The notes beneath the pieces were generated by a model. That model saw nothing but the letters and a program-made list of their open reading frames with translations, searched no databases and was not told the DNA's origin. Made by a program: the position numbers and the translations under genes. A DNA stretch of 64,000 nucleotides from Ardenticatenaceae bacterium (GTDB lineage Bacteria; Chloroflexota; Anaerolineae; Promineifilales; Promineifilaceae), in NCBI GenBank assembly GCA_020634215.1, contig JACKCD010000018.1, positions 36,622 through 100,621 of the forward strand. Direction: 5' to 3'. Every line of letters begins with the position of its first letter. The stretch's first letter is position 1. Below, piece by piece: positions 15,925 through 22,701 of this stretch.

Positions 15925-17631
15925 CTACGTTCCCAAATTGCTTCCCTCTGGGCCTTCTTTCGACCAGCCTTTAAAGAGCATGTCTTCAACCCATTTGTCA
16001 TCTAACTTATCTAGCTTAGTTTGTGAAGGATCAAATCGGTGAACCGGCCTGGGAGCATCAGGTTTGACAGCTTCTAAAGGCTTGAAGCGTTCAAGAAAAC
16101 CCCCGCTGGTAAAATTATTGTACAACGTCTCCACCGACATTGGTTCGTTATTGCCCCAATCGTGCGACCAGTTTCTATGCTCATTTTCAGGGATTAAGGC
16201 CATTATTTGATCGGCGACTATTTCCAGAACAGGATCAAGGCTCTCTAATATTTCTTTGCCTGTAAGTTTAGAATTTGGGTTCTGCCCATGAAGCTGAAAT
16301 GGGTGTTCATCCATGGGGTTGGCTGTTTTCTCCTTGAGCCAATTTTCTTTTACCCAGCTGATCCAGTTTTGATCCAGTTTTTCTTTTTGCTCTGCATTGA
16401 TTTGCCCCATTTTGTGCAATAATTCAGATTGAATAAACGGCCGTAATTCAGGAGTAGGATGTACGTGATCAAGGGCTTCACGGGCTGTTGGCGGGCTGCT
16501 GGCAAGAAGCTCTTGGAAGCCTAGGACGGAAATAGGCCCGGCAATGCGACAGCCAAAGGCATCGGCAACTATTTCTTCAAGCCAATGAAATTGCCACGAA
16601 GATTCAAAATCCTCTCCAAACTGTGTTCTTAGCTTTTCTTCTAAATTTTCTTTTAAAATTTCTTTTGTCGGCTCTTGTCTAAACCAAAATAGATAGTGAC
16701 CAATTTCATGAGGGAGAGCGAGATAATCGGTTGGTACCCACTGACTGTTGTGGCACAAGACCCCATACGGAACCCCAATTAACATAACATTTTGATAAGG
16801 GATGAGGCGGATATCGACACCATTTCGCAAATAGCAAATAATATTGGTGTCCTCTGTAAACCCACCTTTGTCATTGATAGCTGGTAGAACAGCATTCATC
16901 CCGATAATGTGAGCCATCTGTAAGACAAATCCTTGCTGCGTAATTTCGTCGTCCTTATTTAACTGGCGTTGCTGCAAAGCTTGGTGAATTAAATTTATGT
17001 CAATAGAAACTTGTTCCAGGAAGAGGCGAAAAACATAATCAGGACTATATTTTTGCAGTTCATTTTTTATCTCGTTGCTTAATATTTTTTCAAAAAGAGA
17101 TAATACATTATCTTTTAAAGACTCAAGCACTTTCTCGCAATCGTTTAACCTGGCTGTTTGATTGTCTAACTCAAAAATCGTTTTGGACAATTCATTCTGC
17201 CGCATGCTTTCCTGGAGGATATCCAAGTCGTTTCCCAAGAGTTTTTCAATTTCTGAAATCCTATTTTCCGACCATTTCTTTTTCCGATCAAGTGGGCTTC
17301 TAGGTTTCGGACCGAGTGACGCTAGCTCGGTCAGGAGTTCAGTAAGTTCGAGTGTAAGCTTCATGCGGTTGTTTGCGACTTTTGCCACCCCTTCCGCTTT
17401 GAGGCCTTTTTTCTCGTCAATGGCGTTATTGCGAGCGTTAATGGTGTGAGTGACGTAATCTATTGTTTCTCTGATGGCTTCGTGCACGCCTTCAATTTTC
17501 TTGTTCCAGCGTTCTTTAGTCCAAGGCCACGGCGGCGGTGCAAATACGCTTGGTTGCTCCTTCGGGGTTAATGAAGCAGGCATGTTTGTGAGATTCTTCT
17601 GGGTTTCGGGTAAGTTATGCAATTGTGGCAT
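15925..17631 (-). CDS. Predicted gluzincin-type zinc metalloprotease
   Basis: A 568-residue protein with ribosome-binding site aggagg before the ATG. HEIGH at residues 308-312 is a zinc-binding HExxH motif, and EEIVADAFG at 352-360 supplies a likely third ligand (Glu353), the gluzincin pattern. The N-terminal ~290 residues are charged and helical with coiled-coil character. There is no signal peptide or membrane segment, so it should be cytoplasmic. Only one ACGGCCGT copy (16439) lies in 1.7 kb, and A/T content is visibly higher than in flanking genes, both hinting at transfer. It converges on the split SARP gene with only a 17-bp gap. The substrate is unknown; a role beside STAND regulators is possible but speculative. 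Confidence 0.65.
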   Translation of the reverse strand: MPQLHNLPETQKNLTNMPASLTPKEQPSVFAPPPWPWTKERWNKKIEGVHEAIRETIDYVTHTINARNNAIDEKKGLKAEGVAKVANNRMKLTLELTELLTELASLGPKPRSPLDRKKKWSENRISEIEKLLGNDLDILQESMRQNELSKTIFELDNQTARLNDCEKVLESLKDNVLSLFEKILSNEIKNELQKYSPDYVFRLFLEQVSIDINLIHQALQQRQLNKDDEITQQGFVLQMAHIIGMNAVLPAINDKGGFTEDTNIICYLRNGVDIRLIPYQNVMLIGVPYGVLCHNSQWVPTDYLALPHEIGHYLFWFRQEPTKEILKENLEEKLRTQFGEDFESSWQFHWLEEIVADAFGCRIAGPISVLGFQELLASSPPTAREALDHVHPTPELRPFIQSELLHKMGQINAEQKEKLDQNWISWVKENWLKEKTANPMDEHPFQLHGQNPNSKLTGKEILESLDPVLEIVADQIMALIPENEHRNWSHDWGNNEPMSVETLYNNFTSGGFLERFKPLEAVKPDAPRPVHRFDPSQTKLDKLDDKWVEDMLFKGWSKEGPEGSNLGT

Positions 17632-17758
17632 AGAACAGTATCCTCCTGTTTTTCAAGTTGCAATGAGCCAATTTTTATCGGCTAAAATAAACAATGCGTT
17701 TATGAGTTGGCTGCATGCGACGTAGCTGCGTTTAGCTAGCGTCTGTTTTTTGAATGAA

Positions 17759-17881
17759 TTACATCGTGGATATTGACAAAAGATTGTTATCCTGATTTTC
17801 AAATCGTGCAAGAGATTTGGTAAGCTTATTGAAAACCAACAGTATTGTGGGTGATTTGAAAGCAAACGGCCGTTTCCACAT
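17759..17881 (-). CDS. Possible 40-residue ORF
   Basis: ATG at 17881 follows aggag at a long spacing of ten bases and encodes MWKRPFAFKSPTILLVFNKL plus 20 more residues ending SISTM. It contains one ACGGCCGT copy at its start. No family is recognised. The 606-bp spacer 17632-18237 otherwise holds a strong hairpin, an 11-codon Met-Pro ORF and two palindromic repeats. Confidence 0.25.
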   Translation of the reverse strand: MWKRPFAFKSPTILLVFNKLTKSLARFENQDNNLLSISTM

Positions 17882-17975
17882 AATAAAACTTCTCCTGATT
17901 TGGTTGTTGAGAGCAAAAAGGTGCTTCGATGTAGGCTGCCACCAAAGTGTCACCCGAATGAGCAGACAGCGCAAG

Positions 17976-18005
17976 AAGGCCAGCCTCAGTTGTGAGGCTG
18001 GCCTT
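17976..18005. terminator. 13-bp perfect hairpin
   Basis: aaggccagcctca pairs perfectly with tgaggctggcctt around a GTTG loop. No T run follows on either strand, so it may be an attenuator or RNA-stability element rather than a classical terminator. It lies 47 bp downstream of the Met-Pro mini-ORF on the minus strand. Confidence 0.5.
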
Positions 18006-18052
18006 CCCTGGTGTTGGCACAACGTCGTGGTTGTGTCAACAGGGCGAATGGA

Positions 18053-18088
18053 CTACGGCATTGGCATAGGCATGGGCATAGGCATCAT
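18053..18088 (-). CDS. 11-residue Met-Pro repeat mini-ORF (MMPMPMPMPMP)
   Basis: A near-perfect Shine-Dalgarno sequence (aaggaggtga) lies at optimal spacing before ATG 18088. The frame reads MMPMPMPMPMP and ends in TAG. The ribosome-binding site is among the best in the window although the ORF is tiny. It is followed by the 13-bp hairpin at 17976-18005. It could be a leader peptide, since Pro-rich runs stall ribosomes, or a small peptide gene. No homologue is known to me. Confidence 0.4.
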   Translation of the reverse strand: MMPMPMPMPMP

Positions 18089-18140
18089 GATGTCACCTCC
18101 TTGTTAAAAGATTCAGGCGATTGTTTGCTATAGATATAGA

Positions 18141-18191
18141 GTTATTGGTTATTGGTTATGAACCACTTAAAAATAGCCAGTAACCAATAAC
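18141..18191. repeat. Palindromic repeat with GTTATTG heptamers
   Basis: Units GTTATTG, GTTATTG and GTTATGA are followed by the complementary arm TAACCAATAAC. The architecture matches the other heptamer palindromes of this window, and the sequence resembles the one at 61512. Confidence 0.6.
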
Positions 18192-18209
18192 ATATTGCAT
18201 CCTTTCTCA

Positions 18210-18222
18210 GAAGTTGAACTTC
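18210..18222. repeat. 13-bp palindrome GAAGTTGAACTTC
   Basis: A single copy lies downstream of the GNAT-like gene. Two further copies form a hairpin at 19561-19594, so the three flank the GNAT/antitoxin segment. Confidence 0.5.
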
Positions 18223-18237
18223 TAAATCGGGACTTGC

Positions 18238-18822
18238 TCAAGGTAGCAGCGCCGCCGCATGTTGGGCTGTATTACGGTCACTGTAATGGGGCGTGTGGTG
18301 AAATTGAGGCTGCCGGCCGCGCTGCAGATAGGCCAGCGCATTTTCGATGGAGCCACCGTAGGTGATGACCTTGATGCCGCGTATGGTTACATCTTCGCTG
18401 ATGGGCTGGGCAAAACGGCCGTAAAGCTTATTTGTATAGCGGTCTATATCTTCCGCCTGCAGCCGAATCTCCTCTAGCCCCATCTTTTGGAATTCGTGGA
18501 GTGCTGTGGTTAGGGCAGTGTGGAACATGCGCGTCAGGCGATATGATGGGGCAATGGCGGCAACGTACATGAAGAGAACCTCTTTGTTGCGATACTCTTG
18601 TTGGGGTTCACCGAAGAAGAAGCCGAGCATTCCCTGCATTTGCTGCTGGCGGTCAAAGCCACCAAAAACGCCGCCTTTATCGAAAACGAGGTCAACGACC
18701 TGAGAAACGGCCGTTTCGTCGGCCAAATGGAGTTCTTCTTTGTTTTGGTAAAGGAAGGAAACGGCCGTTTGCCGGTCAATTTGTGGGAAACAAAAGCGAA
18801 AGCTGAATGCTGTTTGCTGCAT
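18238..18822 (-). CDS. GNAT-like N-acetyltransferase
   Basis: The start is placed at ATG 18822 because ggagg lies seven bases before it; an upstream in-frame start at 18849 lacks one. The 194-residue protein has the GNAT layout: a central strand LFMYVAAIAPSYRLTRMF, a helix (HTALTTALHEFQKMGLEEIR), and a C-terminal NKLYGRF resembling the Tyr-x-x-x-Phe end of the fold. The usual acetyl-CoA pyrophosphate loop (Q/RxxGxG/A) is not clear, so activity is uncertain. CGTCAGCA elements lie 45-81 bp upstream, making this gene the best candidate target of the SARP regulators. It has three ACGGCCGT copies, consistent with long residence in the genome. Confidence 0.5.
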   Translation of the reverse strand: MQQTAFSFRFCFPQIDRQTAVSFLYQNKEELHLADETAVSQVVDLVFDKGGVFGGFDRQQQMQGMLGFFFGEPQQEYRNKEVLFMYVAAIAPSYRLTRMFHTALTTALHEFQKMGLEEIRLQAEDIDRYTNKLYGRFAQPISEDVTIRGIKVITYGGSIENALAYLQRGRQPQFHHTPHYSDRNTAQHAAALLP

Positions 18823-18866
18823 GTGTGTGCCTCCAATAAAGTATTGCAAGCAGTTTACACAGCAAA

Positions 18867-18903
18867 CGTCAGCACTTCGTCAGCAGATCATTGTCTGCTG
18901 ACG
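18867..18903 (-). promoter_or_regulatory. CGTCAGCA operator with direct and inverted copies (site D)
   Basis: CGTCAGCA occurs at 18867 and 18878 (11-bp period), and the inverted TGCTGACG at 18896. The second and inverted copies form a perfect 10-bp stem (18878-18887 with 18894-18903) around a 6-nt loop. The element abuts a possible promoter (TTGCTG, 16 bp, TACTTT) of the GNAT-like gene on the minus strand. Confidence 0.6.
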
Positions 18904-18953
18904 AAAAACTGCTCAGTTGAAAAACTGATAAGTCATAAAGGGGATTGGGCTGT

Positions 18954-19145
18954 TTAGTTTTGGGGTGGGTGCCAACCGGCTGCAACCCACCGACGACGAT
19001 CTGGTCTGATAGTGGCGTTATTCATGTCTAAAGCGATAATTGTGGCACGCCCTACGGCTGTTAGCCCAATGATATGGATGCTGGTCGCATCCCAAGCAAA
19101 GTGATTTGCCCATTGCTGTCTGCGCGGATTAAATAATGGCACCAT
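18954..19145 (-). pseudogene. 3' remnant of an HNH endonuclease gene
   Basis: The frame reads LFNPRRQQWANHFAWD, then HIIGLTAVGRATIIALDMNN and ends GWHPPQN. From memory of the family this matches the C-terminal end of small HNH endonucleases that commonly follow an antitoxin-like gene in Cyanobacteria and Chloroflexota. The HNH core is missing. The fragment overlaps the end of the antitoxin-like gene in another frame, as expected if an internal deletion joined the two genes. Confidence 0.5.
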
Positions 19146-19546
19146 TTGATAGGAACTGTATGACCGCGCCAGCGAAGGAGGGCGGCAGCATGAGCTTTTT
19201 GTAGCATAAAGCGGTCAGTTTCTTGGCGTAGCTGTTGTAGTTCTTGGGCTTCAACGGCCGTTAATCCCCCGGTCCCACTTTTCTCCAACAATTCGTCATA
19301 CCGCTCCATATCCGCTTCCGTCTTGTAACTGCGGGCAATTTGCCACAGCGCATCATCATCCAGCCTGTCCATGACAGCCAAATCCGCCTGAAATTCGGCT
19401 GGGACATCATCCCATACGGGTGGGCTACCAATTTGCAAAGCGTGGATAATGACCTCATCTAGGGGGCGACGGGTAGATTGCGCCGTGTTTTGCAGGCGGC
19501 GATACAAAAGTTCTGGAATTTTTAGGGTAATAGTTTCAGTTAACAT
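19061..19546 (-). CDS. Antitoxin-like protein, C-terminus altered by deletion
   Basis: The likely start is ATG 19546 (MLTETITLKIPELLYRRLQN); a TTG start at 19579 is possible but would lie in a palindrome. The N-terminus resembles ribbon-helix-helix or antitoxin proteins. The middle (PAEFQADLAVMDRLDDDALW) and LQKAHAAALLRWRGHTVP match a family usually encoded just before an HNH endonuclease gene. After HTVP the sequence (IKWCHYLIRADSNGQ...) looks like out-of-frame translation of the endonuclease 3' end, so the native C-terminus is lost. Function as an antitoxin is inferred from context only. Confidence 0.5.
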   Translation of the reverse strand: MLTETITLKIPELLYRRLQNTAQSTRRPLDEVIIHALQIGSPPVWDDVPAEFQADLAVMDRLDDDALWQIARSYKTEADMERYDELLEKSGTGGLTAVEAQELQQLRQETDRFMLQKAHAAALLRWRGHTVPIKWCHYLIRADSNGQITLLGMRPASISLG

Positions 19547-19560
19547 GATGCAACCCATTG

Positions 19561-19594
19561 AGAAGTTCAACTTCTCCAAAGAAGTTGAACTTCT
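19561..19594. terminator. 15-bp perfect inverted repeat
   Basis: agaagttcaacttct and agaagttgaacttct pair perfectly around ccaa. Each arm is itself nearly palindromic. It follows the stop of the S41 protease gene (minus strand), so it may act as its terminator, though no T run follows. Confidence 0.5.
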
Positions 19595-19603
19595 TGATCA
19601 ACG

Positions 19604-21025
19604 CTATTGGCCGGTATCGGTCAAAATATATTCGATGGCGCGTTGCAGTTGGGTGTCGGCATCACCACCCAAGTCGGCGGGGGTTTCCACCACAATGTCG
19701 GGGGTAATGCCCGCGCCGTCAATGCTGTGGTTGTTGGGGGTAAACCAGCGGGCAATGGTCACGCGCAGTTCCGCGCCGTTGCTCAGGGTATGCACCTGTT
19801 GCACCGACCCCTTGCCAAAGGTCGTTTCTCCCAAAATAATGCCCCGCCCACTGTCTTGAATGGCTCCGGCCACAATTTCTGAGGCACTGGCACTGCCTGC
19901 ATTGACCAGCACCACCAGCGGCAGCGTCTCGCCAATGTCGCCGCTGTCACCGCCAAACGTTTCGTCCAGCCCGCGAATGTTGCGCTCCATCAGGATGGTG
20001 CCTTCGGGCAAGAATAGATCGCCCACGTTGATCGCCTCGGTCAGATAGCCGCCGCCGTTGTCGCGCAGGTCGAAGATGATGCCCACAGGGTTTTGCGCCA
20101 GCAATGTTTCCAGCGCGTCTTTAAGCTGAATGGACGCATTTTGGTCAAGGAAGGTGGTCAGCCGCACATAGGCAATTTGCTCTGGCAGCATTTCAGACTC
20201 CACTACTGGCACCTCAAAGCGGGCGCGGGTGATGGTGAAATCAATTGGCTCGTCCACACCGGGGCGGCGGACGGTGATGGTGACTTGGGTGCCGCTGGGG
20301 CCGCGTACCACCAGCACCACTTCATCTAGTGACTGCCCCTCGACCGATTCGCCGTTGACAGCAATGATGACATCCCCGGCTTTGACCCCAACGAGGTCGG
20401 CCGGCTGGCCGTCAATGGGGCGCACAATTTCAATTTGGCCGTCTTCGTTTTCGGTGACAATCGCACCAATGCCTTCCACCGGCCCCTGGTTTTCGCGGAT
20501 GCGCTGGGCAGTTTCGGGGTTGACAAAGCGGGTGTGTTCGTCGCCCAGGGTGTCAATGGAGCCGTTGATAGCGGAAAAAAGCAGCTCTTCGTTGCTGGGA
20601 ATTTGGCCGTCGTATTCTTCGATCAGGACGCGCCACGCTTCGTAGAAGAGGGCAAAATCTATGTCGCCAACTTCTTCCTGGCGCGGTACAAATTCGGCAG
20701 CAGGGGTGGGTTCGGTTTGGGCAGGGGCGGGTACAACTTCGACAGCGATGGTGGGAACGGCCGTTAATTCCTCTGGCTCCGGATCCGTTACATTTGCCAC
20801 CGCCTCCTCAGCCGGTTGCGCCGTGGGCTTCGGCGTGGCCGTCACCACAATCTCGCGGGTCGTTTCCTGCGTCACCACAACGGCCGTTTTTTCACCGCCC
20901 GAAGAACGCCCAAGGTAATAGCCAAAAACGGCCGTTGCGCCACACAGCAACAGCACAATCATTGCGCCCAAAATGTATGGCAGCCGTTTAGAAGGAGTTT
21001 CGTTGGAAGTGGGGGGATTAATCAT
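19604..21025 (-). CDS. S41 family C-terminal processing protease, membrane anchored
   Basis: A 473-residue protein: a transmembrane anchor (YILGAMIVLLLCGATAVFGY), a Thr/Pro/Glu-rich linker to about residue 110, an N-terminal helical domain, a PDZ domain (GVKAGDVIIAVNGESVEG) and the S41 protease core. The catalytic Ser lies in NAGSASASEIVAGAIQD and the general-base Lys in GETTFGKGSVQ. Such enzymes act outside the membrane, cleaving or trimming C-termini of exported proteins. A second S41 gene lies 210 bp upstream on the same strand, separated by a heptamer palindrome, so the two may be co-regulated but probably have separate promoters. Confidence 0.92.
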   Translation of the reverse strand: MINPPTSNETPSKRLPYILGAMIVLLLCGATAVFGYYLGRSSGGEKTAVVVTQETTREIVVTATPKPTAQPAEEAVANVTDPEPEELTAVPTIAVEVVPAPAQTEPTPAAEFVPRQEEVGDIDFALFYEAWRVLIEEYDGQIPSNEELLFSAINGSIDTLGDEHTRFVNPETAQRIRENQGPVEGIGAIVTENEDGQIEIVRPIDGQPADLVGVKAGDVIIAVNGESVEGQSLDEVVLVVRGPSGTQVTITVRRPGVDEPIDFTITRARFEVPVVESEMLPEQIAYVRLTTFLDQNASIQLKDALETLLAQNPVGIIFDLRDNGGGYLTEAINVGDLFLPEGTILMERNIRGLDETFGGDSGDIGETLPLVVLVNAGSASASEIVAGAIQDSGRGIILGETTFGKGSVQQVHTLSNGAELRVTIARWFTPNNHSIDGAGITPDIVVETPADLGGDADTQLQRAIEYILTDTGQ

Positions 21026-21144
21026 GCTTTTTAAGTGTCCAAGTCGTTAATATAGCACCCCATTATAAAGCAGCCTGGCAAAAACTTTAACCCTCTTTGG
21101 GAAATATTCATGGTTCTTTCGGATTTTGCGAGGTTGACAAATTT

Positions 21145-21208
21145 GGTACGTAGTGCGTGGTGCGTCAAAGGAGTTAATTGGTTACGCACCACGTACCACG
21201 CATCACGT
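21145..21208. repeat. Palindrome of 7-bp units (GGTGCGT / ACGCACC)
   Basis: GGTACGT, AGTGCGT and GGTGCGT (21145-21165) face ACGCACC, ACGTACC and ACGCATC (21184-21204), giving an imperfect hairpin between the two S41 genes. Confidence 0.65.
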
Positions 21209-21235
21209 TAAAAGGAAGTTAACCCCCTGAATTCC

Positions 21236-22444
21236 CTAATTGTTATGGGTTAAATGCTCAATCGCCCGCAGCAACACTTCATCCCGGCCGGCATCAATCG
21301 CCTCTTGCGTCACCGTCACCAGTACATCCGGCTCCAGCCCCTGCTGGTCAATTTGGGTGTGGTTGGGGGTGAACCAGCGGGCAGAAGTGACATGCACCGA
21401 GGAGCCATCGCGCAGGTCATAGACCAACTGCACCGACCCCTTGCCAAAGGTTTTGGATCTGCCCACCAGCACGGCGCGGTCATAATCTTGCAGTGCCCCG
21501 GCCAAAATTTCCGATGCGCTGGCCGTGCCACCATCTACCAAAATTGCTAGAGGTGCATCGGGCAAAATGGTGCTGTTGGTGGTGCTAAACACGCGCTCTC
21601 CTTCGTTTTTGCTTTGCTGATACAGCACGGGCATCTCGTTGAGAAAATGGTCGGCAATTTCTACAGCCGCATCCAGCAGCCCGCCGCCATTGCCGCGCAG
21701 ATCAAGCACATATTGCTCGGCTCCTTGGGCAATCAGGTCTTCCAGGGCAGCGGCAATTTCGTTGTTGCTTTCGCCGCTAAAGCGGGTTAGCTGGATATAA
21801 CCAACGTTGTTTTCCAGCAGCCGGTAGCTGACGGAGGGGATGAGGATGTCGGCACGGGTGATTGCGATGTCTACAGGGTCGGTTGCGTTGGGGTGGCGGA
21901 CGGTGAGGATAACGGCCGTTCCTTTCTCCCCCCGAATCAGATCACTCACCGCTTGCACCGTCATGTCGGTTGTAATCGGCGTGCCGTCCACCGCCAACAG
22001 CACATCGCCCGACAAAATGCCCGCCGCCTCGGCCGGGTTCCCCGGAATCGGCTCCAACACAATGTCGGCCCCATCTTCCGGGCGCGATAACGTGGCGCCG
22101 ATCCCGCCAAACGTCCCCTGCAAGCTGTCGCGCTCCTGATCCCGTGCCACCGGTTCAATAAACACTGTGTAGGGGTCGTTAAGCAACTGCATCGAGCCAC
22201 GAATGGCTCCATATGTTTTCTGCTGGTCAGACGGGAGATCGCCAATAAAGCTTCCGTTAATCCGTTCCCACGCTTCATCAAAAACGGCAAATTGTTCTTC
22301 CGCAGAAAGTGCTTTCGGCTGCCCCCAAATGGTGATTTGCTGCCGTTCCAAAAAATCGTTAGCCATAAACCCGGCGGCAAAGGCGCTGACGGCCAGTACC
22401 AGCAGCATGACAACCGTGAGGATATTGCGTATTGTGTCGGACAT
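21236..22444 (-). CDS. S41 family C-terminal processing protease (second copy)
   Basis: A 402-residue paralogue of the downstream gene without the long linker. The N-terminal anchor is ILTVVMLLVLAVSAFAAGFM, followed by a PDZ domain (GILSGDVLLAVDGTPI) and the S41 core. The catalytic Ser lies in GGTASASEILAGALQD and the Lys in SKTFGKGSVQ. The linker-poor form is closer to canonical CtpA. The tandem pair suggests duplication with divergence of the extracytoplasmic spacer. Confidence 0.92.
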   Translation of the reverse strand: MSDTIRNILTVVMLLVLAVSAFAAGFMANDFLERQQITIWGQPKALSAEEQFAVFDEAWERINGSFIGDLPSDQQKTYGAIRGSMQLLNDPYTVFIEPVARDQERDSLQGTFGGIGATLSRPEDGADIVLEPIPGNPAEAAGILSGDVLLAVDGTPITTDMTVQAVSDLIRGEKGTAVILTVRHPNATDPVDIAITRADILIPSVSYRLLENNVGYIQLTRFSGESNNEIAAALEDLIAQGAEQYVLDLRGNGGGLLDAAVEIADHFLNEMPVLYQQSKNEGERVFSTTNSTILPDAPLAILVDGGTASASEILAGALQDYDRAVLVGRSKTFGKGSVQLVYDLRDGSSVHVTSARWFTPNHTQIDQQGLEPDVLVTVTQEAIDAGRDEVLLRAIEHLTHNN

Positions 22445-22568
22445 GGTTTATCGTGGCAAGCCGTGTCGTTAAAGATGACTTGCCTTGTTACCTGCATATA
22501 TAAAGCATGTTATGGATGAATCAGTATAAAACGATTGTAACACAGGTGTTCTGCTGGGCAATCTACGG

Positions 22569-22598
22569 TATAATTCTGGTGCGTTACATGCGGTAACG
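22569..22598 (+). promoter_or_regulatory. Putative -10 (TATAAT) followed by an operator-like palindrome
   Basis: TATAAT at 22569-22574 is followed at 22582-22598 by CGTTAC-N5-GTAACG, which would span the transcription start. The -35 region is weak. It would drive the GH3-like gene whose ATG is at 22702. The rest of the 257-bp divergent spacer shows no other clear signal. Confidence 0.4.
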
Positions 22599-22701
22599 TG
22601 CAAAAACGCCGCTTTGCCCCTTGAATGCCGCGTGTTTCAGCCTAAACTACCAATTGATAGTGCGGGAATTGTTTACCCCGCAGTTTGAAGTATTCGTTGT
22701 C

